A stretch of 64,000 nucleotides of DNA from assembly GCF_015351595.1 (NCBI RefSeq), contig NZ_JADKPT010000002.1, positions 186,001-250,000 on the forward strand, written 5' to 3'. Positions 45,268 through 53,598 of this stretch are shown here, piece by piece. Made by a program: the position numbers and the translations under genes. The notes beneath the pieces were generated by a model. The model searched no databases. It saw nothing but the letters and a program-made list of their open reading frames with translations, and was not told where the DNA came from. The stretch is from Flavobacterium sp. LC2016-12 (GTDB taxonomy: Bacteria; Bacteroidota; Bacteroidia; Flavobacteriales; Flavobacteriaceae). How positions within the stretch are numbered: position 1 is the stretch's first letter; the number at the start of each line of letters is the position of its first letter.

Positions 45268-45286
45268 GACGCACAACTGTGCGTCT
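45268..45286 (-). terminator. Terminator of the Gfo/Idh/MocA gene
   Basis: AGACGCACA and TGTGCGTCT pair around AC; on the minus strand a T run follows. Confidence 0.75.
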
Positions 45287-45368
45287 ATATTTTTTCTAGC
45301 CACAGCTTAAAAGATTAAAAGGATTAAATAAAACCGCTTTAATCCGCTAAATCCGTGGACCAATTTAT

Positions 45369-46409
45369 TTACAAATTAATTACCCTCTGCTGTGCATTAC
45401 TCGCAATAGCAGCTTCAATAATCTGCATTACTTTTACACCATCCTGTGCCGTAACGGGTTCTGGTTTATTGTTTACAATGGAATCATAAACGCCATCAAA
45501 AAAGGAGAAATAATTTCCCTGAAGGGTTGGTATTTTTTCGCGGATCACTTCTCCGTTAATTTCAGTATGTAAAAGTCCTTGCAAATCTTCAGATTCTGTC
45601 CCCCACGATTCTAAATTTGGCTTTTTGCCGAGTTTTAATTCATCTTCCTGAACATCACCGCGCGGTTTTAAGAAAGAACCTTTTTTTCCGTGAATAGTAT
45701 AAGCAGGATTGGCTTCTCTCACAAAAAAACCTGCTTTTAACCTCACTCTGAAATTGTCATAAATCAACAACAAATCAATCCAGTCATCGACTAAAGAATT
45801 TTCTCTGGTGTAACGAATGTCTCCGAAAACCGACTTTGGAGATCCAAATAAACAAACTGCCTGATCGATTAAATGTGGCCCTAAATCTTTCAGGATTCCG
45901 GCTCCGTCATTGGCTGTTTCTTTATGCGCTTTTATACTTAATAAAGGATTGTATCTGTCAAAATGGAATTCAGCTTCGACCAAATCTCCTAAGACACCAT
46001 CTTTGATTATTTTCTGGATGGTTTTAAAATCACTATCCCATCTTCTGTTTTGGAAAACGGCTAATTTTAATCCTTTTTCTTTTGCAATTGAAGCTAATTC
46101 TTCGGCTTCGGCAACTGTTGTTGTAAAAGCTTTTTCGACAACGGCATGTTTTCCGGCCAAAAGCACTTTTTTAGCATATTCATAATGGGTTCCAACTGGT
46201 GTGTTTACGATTACCAAATCGACATTGTCTGCTAATAAATCATCGATTGAAGGATAACTTTTTACATACGGGTAATCTTCCTGAATGAGGTTTTTACTTC
46301 TTTCCCAGGAACCTAATAATTCAAATCCGGGATGAATGTCTAAAAATGGAGCGTGAAAAACTTTCCCCGACATTCCGTATGATAGTAGTGCTGTTCTTAT
46401 TTTTTGCAT
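45369..46409 (-). CDS. Gfo/Idh/MocA family NAD(P)-dependent oxidoreductase
   Basis: An N-terminal Rossmann fold is followed by the EKAFTTTVAEAEELA motif (with Lys near residue 94 as the usual catalytic/cofactor-contacting lysine) and a C-terminal alpha/beta domain with GGILKDLGPHLIDQA-like sequence (DGAGILKDLGPHLIDQAV). These enzymes oxidise or reduce sugars and related polyols. The exact substrate cannot be told, though the sequence resembles the YdgJ/YhhX-like group. It is 346 aa and is preceded by a repeat-containing spacer. Confidence 0.88.
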   Translation of the reverse strand: MQKIRTALLSYGMSGKVFHAPFLDIHPGFELLGSWERSKNLIQEDYPYVKSYPSIDDLLADNVDLVIVNTPVGTHYEYAKKVLLAGKHAVVEKAFTTTVAEAEELASIAKEKGLKLAVFQNRRWDSDFKTIQKIIKDGVLGDLVEAEFHFDRYNPLLSIKAHKETANDGAGILKDLGPHLIDQAVCLFGSPKSVFGDIRYTRENSLVDDWIDLLLIYDNFRVRLKAGFFVREANPAYTIHGKKGSFLKPRGDVQEDELKLGKKPNLESWGTESEDLQGLLHTEINGEVIREKIPTLQGNYFSFFDGVYDSIVNNKPEPVTAQDGVKVMQIIEAAIASNAQQRVINL

Positions 46410-46448
46410 TTTGTGATTTTTATTAAAATAAATTTTAATGTTTTTTTT

Positions 46449-46525
46449 ACCATTAAGATATTAAGAAAATTAAGTTTTGCTGCTTAAAGAAAAATTAAGT
46501 TCAAAGCTTAATGGATCTTAATGGT
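46449..46525. repeat. Imperfect palindrome of the ACCATTAAGAT family
   Basis: ACCATTAAGATATTAAG at one end and GCTTAATGGATCTTAATGGT at the other are inverted copies with a small indel. It fills the gap between two minus-strand genes. It is the third distinct palindrome family in the window. Confidence 0.65.
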
Positions 46526-46545
46526 TCAAATTAAAACCTTATGGT

Positions 46546-47619
46546 TTATTTAATTTTAGCGCGTTCGTATTGTTTTGGCCATTGGATGTCTTCGTTCAAG
46601 TCTTTGGCGAAATCTAATGGTAAGTTAGGGTTTCTTAAAGATTCTCTGGCGAATAAAACTAAATCGGCCTGATTGTTTTTCAGAATTTCTTCGGCTTGTA
46701 TGGCGTGCGTTATTAAACCAACTGCTCCCGTTAAAATATTTGCTTCTTTTTTTATTTTTTCAGCAAATGGAACCTGATAGTTTGGATGTAACGGAATTTG
46801 CTGATGCGAAACCAATCCGCCAGACGAAACATCGATTAAATCTACTCCTTTTTCTTTTAAAATTTCGGAAAGTTTTACTGATTCTTCAGGGCTCCATCCG
46901 CCTTCTGCCCAGTCTGTAGCTGAGATTCTAACAAATAACGGTAAGTCTGACGGCCACTCGGATTGAACTGCTTCTACAATTTCTAAGGTAAATCGGATTC
47001 TATTTTCAAAACTTCCTCCGTAGGCATCTGTTCTGTTATTGGTTAAAGGAGAAAGAAACTGGTGCAGTAAATAACCATGTGCCCCATGAATTTCTACAAC
47101 CTGATAACCTGCTTCAACTGCTCTTTTGGTTGCGGCTTTAAAATCAGCAATCACTTTTTGTATTCCATTTTGATCCAAAGCTTCCGGAAGAAACGGTTCA
47201 TCATCGTGATACGGAATCGCGCTTGAAGAAACTGTCTGCCATCCGCCTTGAGCGAAATCTAACTTTTTATTGCCTTCCCAGGGAGCAGAAACACTTGCTT
47301 TTCGGCCGGCATGTGCCAACTGAATTCCGGGAATTGAATTTTGAGAAACTATAAACTGATTGATTGTTTTTAATTTCTGAATGTGTTCGTCTTTCCAGAT
47401 TCCTAAATCGGCAGATGAAATTCTGGCTTCGGGAGAAACGGCTGTAGCTTCCTGAATGATCAGACCCACGCCTCCGCTGGCACGACTTCCTAAATGAACC
47501 AAATGCCAATCGTTTGCAAATCCGTCAACTGCTGAATATTGACACATTGGGGAAATAACGATTCTGTTTTTTAAAGTGATTTTTTTTATAGTAAGTGGAG
47601 AAAATAATAATGAAGCCAT
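46546..47619 (-). CDS. namA: Old-yellow-enzyme family NADPH dehydrogenase (YqjM-like)
   Basis: An FMN-dependent ene-reductase of 357 aa. The start LFSPLTIKKITLKNRIVISPMCQYSA is typical of YqjM/NamA, with the Cys that tunes flavin potential in MCQYS. Active-site His-His appears as HGAHGYLLHQFLSPLTNNRTDAYGGS, with the substrate/FMN contacts. Such enzymes reduce activated C=C bonds and help detoxify electrophiles. No regulator gene is adjacent. Confidence 0.92.
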   Translation of the reverse strand: MASLLFSPLTIKKITLKNRIVISPMCQYSAVDGFANDWHLVHLGSRASGGVGLIIQEATAVSPEARISSADLGIWKDEHIQKLKTINQFIVSQNSIPGIQLAHAGRKASVSAPWEGNKKLDFAQGGWQTVSSSAIPYHDDEPFLPEALDQNGIQKVIADFKAATKRAVEAGYQVVEIHGAHGYLLHQFLSPLTNNRTDAYGGSFENRIRFTLEIVEAVQSEWPSDLPLFVRISATDWAEGGWSPEESVKLSEILKEKGVDLIDVSSGGLVSHQQIPLHPNYQVPFAEKIKKEANILTGAVGLITHAIQAEEILKNNQADLVLFARESLRNPNLPLDFAKDLNEDIQWPKQYERAKIK

Positions 47620-47783
47620 ATTATGTAACTTTTAATGGTTTTAGGCTACCAATTAGGTATGATAGCGTATAAAAAAGTAAAGTTACAGCATCTTAATAAA
47701 AGGAGAAATCTAAATGTTTATTAATTAACAAACATTTAAAACCTTATGTCTTATATTGCGCTATCAAATTAAAATAGAAACGT

Positions 47784-47791
47784 TACTTTTG
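47784..47791 (+). promoter_or_regulatory. -7 box of rseP
   Basis: TACTTTTG matches TAnnTTTG 29 bases before the start; a TTG lies 25 bases further upstream, slightly beyond the usual spacing. Confidence 0.5.
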
Positions 47792-47820
47792 TGCGTTAAA
47801 TTACGAACTAAAAATACAAA

Positions 47821-49167
47821 ATGGATATAGTTATCAAACTCTCTCAATTTCTATTGAGTTTATCTTTACTTATTATTCTTCACGAATTAGGGCATTTTAT
47901 TCCCGCTAAATTATTTAAAACCAGAGTCGAAAAATTTTACTTGTTTTTTGATGTTAAATATTCGCTTCTAAAAAAGAAAATTGGCGAAACAGAATACGGA
48001 ATTGGTTGGTTACCGCTTGGAGGTTATGTAAAAATCTCAGGAATGATCGACGAAAGTATGGACAAAGAACAAATGGCGCTTCCACCTCAACCGTGGGAAT
48101 TCCGTTCTAAACCGGCCTGGCAACGTTTGATCATTATGTTGGGTGGTGTTACAGTAAACTTTATTCTTGCTTTTATTATATATATAGGAATGGCGTTTGT
48201 TTATGGTGATACTTATGTAGCCAATGCTGATTTAAAAGATGGTGTTTGGGTAACCAATCCTGCAATTGAAAATGCGGGGATTAAAACAGGTGATAAAATC
48301 ATTGCTATTAACGGTAAAAAAATAGATCGTTATGACGATATCGCTAAAAACCTGTTCATGGCTAGCGAAGTTACTGTTGAAAGAAACAACGAAATCAAAA
48401 CAATTAAGTTTCCTATTAACATTATTAATAAAATCAGCAACTCTGGAGTTAAGCGTTCTTTAGTAGAAATGAGAATTCCTTTTGTGGTTTCTGGCTTCGA
48501 TGAAACTTCACCAAATACCAAAGCAGTAAAACCAGGCGATATATTAACTCATATTAATGGAGTTCCGGTTAAATATGCTGATGAAGTAGCCGCTCGATTT
48601 AAAAATTTTAGTGGAAAAACGATTCCAGTAACGGTAAAAAGAGGAGATCAGGTTATTCAGAGTGCTTTAAAATTCAACAAAGAATCTAAATCGGGAGTAG
48701 CTTATGCTTCAAGATTACCCTATTCTAATCTGGAAAAATTAAATCTTTATACGATCAACCGTCAAAAATTTAGTTTTGCGGAGTCAATTCCGATTGGGAT
48801 TGAAACTGGTGCTAACGGATTAGTTGAGTACGGAAATCAGCTTAAAACAATTTTTAATCCAAAAACAGAAGCTTATAAAGAAGTTGGTGGATTTGCAGCA
48901 ATTTTCAACATTTTTCCAAATACCTGGAGTTGGGAAGCGTTCTGGTCAATCACTGCTTTATTGTCAATTATGCTTGGTGTTATGAATTTATTGCCAATTC
49001 CTGCCCTTGATGGTGGTCATGTGATGTTTTTATTGTACGAAATAATTAGTGGTAAAAAACCAAGTGACAAATTCCTTGAAAACGCCCAAATGGTTGGTTT
49101 CGTTCTACTTATAGCACTGCTTTTATTTGCTAACGGAAACGATATTTACAAAGCGATTGTCAAGTAA
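47821..49167 (+). CDS. rseP: Site-2 intramembrane metalloprotease RseP
   Basis: This zinc protease cuts transmembrane segments of anti-sigma factors and signal-peptide remnants. The zinc motif is His21-Glu22-x-x-His25 (HELGH) in the first membrane helix, and the third ligand is Asp in NLLPIPALDGGH (near residue 398). Two PDZ-like domains lie between. Four membrane helices are visible. Its 448 aa are typical of Bacteroidota RseP. It is followed 85 bases later by tRNA genes. Confidence 0.93.
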   Translation: MDIVIKLSQFLLSLSLLIILHELGHFIPAKLFKTRVEKFYLFFDVKYSLLKKKIGETEYGIGWLPLGGYVKISGMIDESMDKEQMALPPQPWEFRSKPAWQRLIIMLGGVTVNFILAFIIYIGMAFVYGDTYVANADLKDGVWVTNPAIENAGIKTGDKIIAINGKKIDRYDDIAKNLFMASEVTVERNNEIKTIKFPINIINKISNSGVKRSLVEMRIPFVVSGFDETSPNTKAVKPGDILTHINGVPVKYADEVAARFKNFSGKTIPVTVKRGDQVIQSALKFNKESKSGVAYASRLPYSNLEKLNLYTINRQKFSFAESIPIGIETGANGLVEYGNQLKTIFNPKTEAYKEVGGFAAIFNIFPNTWSWEAFWSITALLSIMLGVMNLLPIPALDGGHVMFLLYEIISGKKPSDKFLENAQMVGFVLLIALLLFANGNDIYKAIVK

Positions 49168-49199
49168 AAAAAATAATTAAAAAAAGAGTTAAAATATTT

Positions 49200-49228
49200 T
49201 TGGTAAATTAAAAAATCGACTATATTTG
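49200..49228 (+). promoter_or_regulatory. Promoter of the tRNA-Asn genes
   Basis: TTG at 49200-49202 and TATATTTG at 49221-49228 are 18 bases apart, matching the Bacteroidota consensus; the first tRNA starts 25 bases later. Confidence 0.7.
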
Positions 49229-49252
49229 CACTCGCTAAAAAGAGCAACAACT

Positions 49253-49326
49253 TCCTCCTTAGCTCAGTTGGTTAGAGCATCTGACTGTTAATCAGAGGGT
49301 CCTTGGTTCGAGCCCAAGAGGGGGAG
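49253..49326 (+). tRNA. tRNA-Asn (GTT), copy 1
   Basis: 74 bases fold as a cloverleaf. The acceptor stem pairs TCCTCCT with AGGGGGA (one T-G pair), the D loop contains AGCTCAGTTGGTTAGAGC, the anticodon stem CTGAC / AATCAG region carries the anticodon GTT, and the T arm is CTTGGTTCGAGCCCAAG. CCA is not encoded. Confidence 0.95.
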
Positions 49327-49364
49327 CAACTTTTTTTAGCAAACATATTTACCTTTAAGGTGAT

Positions 49365-49438
49365 TCCTCCTTAGCTCAGTTGGTTAGAGCATCTGACTGT
49401 TAATCAGAGGGTCCTTGGTTCGAGCCCAAGAGGGGGAG
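49365..49438 (+). tRNA. tRNA-Asn (GTT), copy 2
   Basis: It is identical in all 74 positions to the first copy, 38 bases downstream, and presumably on the same transcript. Confidence 0.95.
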
Positions 49439-49444
49439 CTTATT

Positions 49445-49481
49445 AAATACCACTTACATTTCGTAAGTGGTATTTTTTTTT
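49445..49481 (+). terminator. Terminator after the tRNA-Asn pair
   Basis: AAATACCACTTAC and GTAAGTGGTATTT pair around ATTTC, with a T run. Confidence 0.8.
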
Positions 49482-49500
49482 GATATTTACTCCAAATGAT

Positions 49501-49556
49501 CTTGTTAATCAGAGCCCCGATAGCTATCGGGGTTGGTTCGAGCCCAAGAGGGGGAG
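49501..49556 (+). pseudogene. tRNA-Asn remnant interrupted by a palindrome
   Basis: TGTTAATCAGAG (anticodon and 3' anticodon stem) and TTGGTTCGAGCC with the following acceptor-stem end are identical to the intact tRNAs. The 5' half is missing, and CCCCGATAGCTATCGGGG (49515-49532) replaces the variable-loop region. The sequence right after it, GAGCTTATTAAA, also follows intact copy 2, so it arose by tandem duplication. It cannot fold as a tRNA. Confidence 0.8.
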
Positions 49557-49562
49557 CTTATT

Positions 49563-49598
49563 AAAAGACTATCATTTTCATGATAGTCTTTTTTTTGT
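49563..49598 (+). terminator. Terminator after the tRNA remnant
   Basis: AAAAGACTATCA and TGATAGTCTTTT pair, followed by a T run. Confidence 0.75.
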
Positions 49599-49654
49599 GC
49601 TATTCCAATGTTATATCTTCTAACAATCGATAATTAGTGTCTGACTATAAAAAA

Positions 49655-49688
49655 GAAATCCCGATCATTTTGTGATCGGGATTTTTTT
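49655..49688. terminator. Terminator of the TPR protein gene, bidirectional
   Basis: AAATCCCGATCA and TGATCGGGATTT pair around TTTTG, with A and T runs on the two sides. Confidence 0.8.
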
Positions 49689-49708
49689 TGCTCTGAGAAT
49701 ACGTGGAA

Positions 49709-50398
49709 CTATTCTTTCGCAATTCTGTTATTCGCGTTTTTACTTTCAAACAGCACCATCATCTCATTGGCTTTTTCGGTTTGGCCGGTCTCTTTCAACG
49801 ACTGTGCATATCTATAATAATAAGACGCTTCTGAATTGGGAGCCATCTCCAATAACTGCGCATAAAACTTGGCAGCTTCCGTCATTTCACCATTAAAATA
49901 GTGCTTATCTCCTACCTTTTTGAGCATATCTGCTGAAGCATAACCTTTGTCTATCACTTTCATATACGTTTTGGTGAGGTCTACAGTAAGGTATTTTGCT
50001 TTTTGGGCTGGTGGGATCACCTCAACTTTTACTGGTTTTATTGTTATAACGGTGTCCTTAATGTTTTTGGAAAGCATTCCTATTTCCGTTGGTTTTACTT
50101 TTGCTTTTCTATATACTACTGTTACGGTTCTTGTATTGTTTGGCCCAAGATCATAGGTATTTACCATATCCAGTTTTGAAACATCGTACTTGGTCACTCT
50201 TCTTCCAAAAGACATATTAATAGTTTCTTCTACATGATAGTAATCCAATACAAGATCATCACCAGATTTGTTGTCAGTTTGTGAATGTGCATTTGCTATT
50301 GGTGCAATGACAGGAGCCTTTGAAGTAGCACGCTGTGCAAAACAGCTCAAAGAAAAAACACATGCAATTGTTGTAATCTTAACTGCATAAGTTTTCAT
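49709..50398 (-). CDS. Exported TPR-like protein, function unknown
   Basis: A signal peptide (ending SCFAQ) is followed by a low-complexity stretch, a conserved-looking segment (MSFGRRVTKYDVSKLDMVNTYD) and, near the C-terminus, about two TPR-like helical repeats (LKKVGDKHYFNGEMTEAAKFYAQLLEMAPNSEASYYYRYAQSL). The TPR part resembles the N-terminal repeats of larger flavobacterial OmpA-type proteins, but here the protein ends after them (229 aa). A TACCTTTG -7 box on the minus strand (50438-50445) precedes the gene. Confidence 0.75.
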   Translation of the reverse strand: MKTYAVKITTIACVFSLSCFAQRATSKAPVIAPIANAHSQTDNKSGDDLVLDYYHVEETINMSFGRRVTKYDVSKLDMVNTYDLGPNNTRTVTVVYRKAKVKPTEIGMLSKNIKDTVITIKPVKVEVIPPAQKAKYLTVDLTKTYMKVIDKGYASADMLKKVGDKHYFNGEMTEAAKFYAQLLEMAPNSEASYYYRYAQSLKETGQTEKANEMMVLFESKNANNRIAKE

Positions 50399-50437
50399 GA
50401 TGATTAGATTAATTTATTCTGAACCTTAAAATAATAG

Positions 50438-50445
50438 CAAAGGTA
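50438..50445 (-). promoter_or_regulatory. -7 box of the TPR protein gene
   Basis: On the minus strand this reads TACCTTTG, 40 bases before the start codon. Confidence 0.45.
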
Positions 50446-50595
50446 CTTATAGTTCCTTTTTTTATTATATTATACCCACAAACAACCTTAAAAAACGTTA
50501 AAGTGTTGTTTTTCAACAATAAAACAAAAACAAACAGACACAAAACTAAAAATAATACGAAAAGTATCTTTTCTACTTTTGGCTATTATAACTGA

Positions 50596-50629
50596 AAAAA
50601 GCGCTGACAATTTTACTTGCAGCGCTTTT
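50596..50629 (-). terminator. Terminator of the C1 peptidase gene
   Basis: AAAAGCGCTG and CAGCGCTTTT pair around a 13-base loop; a T run follows on the minus strand. Confidence 0.7.
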
Positions 50630-50655
50630 CTATATTTTTAAAATCGGTCTAAAAC

Positions 50656-51852
50656 TTATACTCCTAATTTCTTAGCAAGATCAGTTGGAATTCCGCCTTT
50701 GTTTACCATTAAGGCAGTTGTTTTATACTTCACAAAGTTTTTGGTTACAAACAAGAAACCTTTGTAGTCGTTTGTTTCTCCCCAAGAATTTTTTACGATA
50801 TAATATTCTCTTCCGGTTTGATCTTTTGCAAGACCAATAATATGCATTCCGTGGTCGTCTGTTGTAGTGTAATTATCAAAGGCAGCCTGACGCATCTCCG
50901 GAGTAATTTCCGGCTCTGGTTTTGGCCCGTTAAACATGTCTGCTTTTTCTTCAGCTGTCATCTCATCAAATTTCTTTGTTGGAACATAAGCTACACCATT
51001 TTTCCAGCTAAAGCTTTTCTCACTTACGTCAGTTGCCCAGGCTACAGTGTATCCTTTTTTCAACGCATTGTCAATAACATCGGTCATGTCATTTACTTTT
51101 ACGTTGTAAACCTGATCAAATGACCAGTTGTCCGGCACCATCATGGTTGTTTTTTGATAATATGGAGCAGTTGTAAAAGACGACATTTCTACATATTCAT
51201 CAGGATTAATTCCAACAACTTCTTTAGCAAAAGATTGTGGTGTATAATTTTTCCCTTTGTATGTAAAGTTTTCCGGCACTTTTCCTAAATAAGAATCGAT
51301 TACTGCAGCATATGCTTTTTGCCAGTTTGGAGTTAGTTCTCCATTTGGATTTTTAACTACAGCAGCCAAAACACCTTCGATAAGCGCCGCCATTTCTCCA
51401 AATTTATTTTTATCCGTTCCGTAGTTTAATCCTGTGTACACTTCTCTTGGAACGGCTCCGTATTTTTTATACATGTTCGTTACATCGTGCAATGCACCTC
51501 CATCACCTAAAGTTACAGCACCATGCATACGCACGTAATTAATCCCTTTTTCTACATATACATTTCTTGCAGAATAAATCTGAGACAATTCGACAGGCTG
51601 TTTTCCTAAACGAATCATTTCTGATTCTAAAAATGAGTTTGTAGCATAACTCCAGCACGTTCCTGAAGAACCTTGTGCTTTTACCGAAGTTGTTCCCAGG
51701 TTAATTTGCTCTGTGAATTTAAAGTTCTCTTTACTTTTATCACTCGCATTCATTTTTAGTGAATTCACTAAAACGTCTTGTGCAAAACAGCTGCTCACAC
51801 CAACCAAAAATGCTGATGCCACAAAAACTGATTTCATCGTAATTTTATACAT
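50656..51852 (-). CDS. C1 (bleomycin hydrolase-like) cysteine peptidase, exported
   Basis: The start at 51852 gives MYKITMKSVFVASAFLVGVS, a signal peptide ending CFAQ (398 aa). A longer frame from 51891 would start inside the probable -7 box (TAAATTTG, minus strand, 51889-51896), so I reject it. The papain-type active site is visible: Gln and Cys66 in QGSSGTCWSYAT, His334 in DDHGMHIIG, and Asn in VKNSWGE. The TCWSYAT context and overall length fit the C1B aminopeptidase C/bleomycin hydrolase branch, here with an export signal. It probably degrades peptides in the periplasm. Confidence 0.9.
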   Translation of the reverse strand: MYKITMKSVFVASAFLVGVSSCFAQDVLVNSLKMNASDKSKENFKFTEQINLGTTSVKAQGSSGTCWSYATNSFLESEMIRLGKQPVELSQIYSARNVYVEKGINYVRMHGAVTLGDGGALHDVTNMYKKYGAVPREVYTGLNYGTDKNKFGEMAALIEGVLAAVVKNPNGELTPNWQKAYAAVIDSYLGKVPENFTYKGKNYTPQSFAKEVVGINPDEYVEMSSFTTAPYYQKTTMMVPDNWSFDQVYNVKVNDMTDVIDNALKKGYTVAWATDVSEKSFSWKNGVAYVPTKKFDEMTAEEKADMFNGPKPEPEITPEMRQAAFDNYTTTDDHGMHIIGLAKDQTGREYYIVKNSWGETNDYKGFLFVTKNFVKYKTTALMVNKGGIPTDLAKKLGV

Positions 51853-51888
51853 AATCAATGATTTAAATAGTTGACTAATTAGTAGCCT

Positions 51889-51896
51889 CAAATTTA
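51889..51896 (-). promoter_or_regulatory. -7 box of the C1 peptidase gene
   Basis: On the minus strand this reads TAAATTTG, 36 bases before the chosen start; it decides the start codon. The rest of the gap to 52140 is AT-rich, with short TTAGATAAT direct repeats near 52010-52060. Confidence 0.5.
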
Positions 51897-52139
51897 TATT
51901 TGTTACAAAACAATTAAATATTAGTTAATAAAACTACAGCTTTGCCGTTAATTTTTACACAATATTTTTATTAATCTATAAAACCTTACAAAATATGCAA
52001 ATACTAATTAGATAATGTATCAATGAGATAATGTGTCAATTAGATAATTAGATAATTTTTGTGATTGCGGATTAAACTTAAAATCTCTTTACCTCTTTTT
52101 TCTACAATAGAATTATACCCGAAAATCACCTTCAAAAAT

Positions 52140-52173
52140 AAAACCCCGATGAAATAATTATCATCGGGGTTTT
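52140..52173. terminator. Strong hairpin in the gap before the Omp85-like gene
   Basis: AAACCCCGATGA and TCATCGGGGTTT pair around AATAATTA, with A and T flanks. It lies beyond the 3' remnant described next, about where a longer ancestral transcript would have ended. Confidence 0.75.
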
Positions 52174-52193
52174 GTTTTTGATTTATGCTAAAG

Positions 52194-52290
52194 ATTTATC
52201 ACATCCAATTACATCCAAAACAATATAATAAGCCCATTGTTCCTATCCTGTGGCTACATCAACACCATCAGAATCTTTCTCTTGCCTCTA
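52194..52290 (-). pseudogene. Decayed duplicate of the 3' end of the Omp85-like gene
   Basis: On the minus strand this reads GVDVATG, stop, EQWAYYIV and so on. The intact gene next to it ends GVDVAKGPEQWAYYVVFGSNWMR. At DNA level the two copies agree over about 60 bases with scattered substitutions, e.g. ATCCAATTACATCC versus ATCCAATTACTTCC. It has an in-frame stop and a changed C-terminus, so it is a dead fragment left from a tandem duplication. Confidence 0.75.
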
Positions 52291-52340
52291 GTCTCTTTTT
52301 TCTATGTTCTATTCTCTATATTCTATTTTCTTTCCAGCAT

Positions 52341-53501
52341 CTATCGCATCCAATTACTTCCAAAAACAACATAATATGCCCATTGTTCTGGTCCTTTTGC
52401 CACATCGACACCCATTCGTAATTTGAATTTACGGGCTAATAAATATCTGAAACCTGTTCCATAGCTATACACCACGGGTTTTGCAAACGCCTGGTCCCAA
52501 TCGTTAAAGGCACTTGCAAGTCCGCCATAACCCATTAAACTCCATCGCCTGTATACATCCCATCTAAATTCGGCTTCTGTAACAATACTTGTTTTGCCTT
52601 GATATCGTGCTGCGGGTATTCCTCTTAAATTTATTCCCGGCAAAAGATAAAAAGGCGGACTTCCAAAGGCCTGTTCTCCTTCTATTCTTAACCCCCCAAT
52701 TAATTTTTTAGCAATTGGATAATAACCTATTGCTGATAAATTGACTCGCCATGCATCATAATCACTTCCTATTGCATCATCTGACCAAAAAAAGTCGGAT
52801 TGAATCCTTATTCCTTTATCTGGTGTAAATATGTTATCGCGGCCGTCAAATTGAAGTGCACCTCCTAATTGGCTGACTGTACTTTTAATATCTCCAGGTT
52901 TTACAAAAGGAGGAGGAAGATTCAAATCCGGCAACTCTATATTAGAATTTAAAAAAAGATATTGTGGTCCGGCACTCCATTTCGCATTTCTAAATTGCTT
53001 TAACCATTGCGTATAGAAAATGGTAGATTTAAAATTTAGTTTAAATTCCTGGTCACCTCCAACAGGTAAATTGTTTGCATAAAATGACAAATTCATATCG
53101 CCATATCCTGCCATGACACGATATAATATTCTCGGTTTTACTAAAGTAGCAGAACGAAAAGCACCTACCATCCAGCTATTATTACCGGTATACATTCCAA
53201 TTCCTCCTGTTATGTCAGGATTTATAAAACGTTTTTTTCCATTTTCATCAATAACTGGCGGACGTTTTTTTAAAAAAATAGGAACAAGTGCCCCTCCTAT
53301 ACCTCCCAATGCAGGTTCTGTAATAATTGTTGGAACTACAATAAAACCATGTGCATAAATAATATAGTCGCTTAAATCGACTGCATGATCTAAAGAATCT
53401 CTTAAACTAATATGCTGTTTTTGTCCCATCATCACATTGAATGACAAAAGAAAAAAAACATTTGCGAGAACCATTTTTCGGAAGAGCTTTGTGTTTTTCA
53501 T
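52341..53501 (-). CDS. Omp85/BamA-superfamily outer-membrane protein without POTRA domains
   Basis: A signal peptide (to FNVMMGQ) is followed by a short linker and a C-terminal surface-antigen (Omp85) barrel of about 330 residues. Typical strands include TAKKLIGGLRIEGEQAFGSPPFY-like sequence (KLIGGLRIEGEQAFG), GIPAARYQGKTSIVTEAEFRW, and FKLRMGVDVAKGP. POTRA domains are absent, as in several small Bacteroidota members, so it is not the essential BamA. It may be a pore or a lipase/effector-related transporter; no function is known. It is 386 aa. Confidence 0.83.
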   Translation of the reverse strand: MKNTKLFRKMVLANVFFLLSFNVMMGQKQHISLRDSLDHAVDLSDYIIYAHGFIVVPTIITEPALGGIGGALVPIFLKKRPPVIDENGKKRFINPDITGGIGMYTGNNSWMVGAFRSATLVKPRILYRVMAGYGDMNLSFYANNLPVGGDQEFKLNFKSTIFYTQWLKQFRNAKWSAGPQYLFLNSNIELPDLNLPPPFVKPGDIKSTVSQLGGALQFDGRDNIFTPDKGIRIQSDFFWSDDAIGSDYDAWRVNLSAIGYYPIAKKLIGGLRIEGEQAFGSPPFYLLPGINLRGIPAARYQGKTSIVTEAEFRWDVYRRWSLMGYGGLASAFNDWDQAFAKPVVYSYGTGFRYLLARKFKLRMGVDVAKGPEQWAYYVVFGSNWMR

Positions 53502-53598
53502 ATTTAGAATCTCGATATTTTATATTAACCAACCTTAGATTTTATTTGCATTCGATAAAAAACACTATGAGATAAAAAACAGCTTCAAGTTATTTCAA

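Noticed and set aside
51853..51891. N-terminal extension of the C1 peptidase
   Set aside because: The extended start would fall within the probable -7 promoter box, and the signal peptide begins at the downstream ATG.
52185..52421. 78-aa plus-strand frame over the Omp85 remnant
   Set aside because: It reads antisense through a duplicated gene tail and a repeat; the minus-strand pseudogene explains the sequence better.
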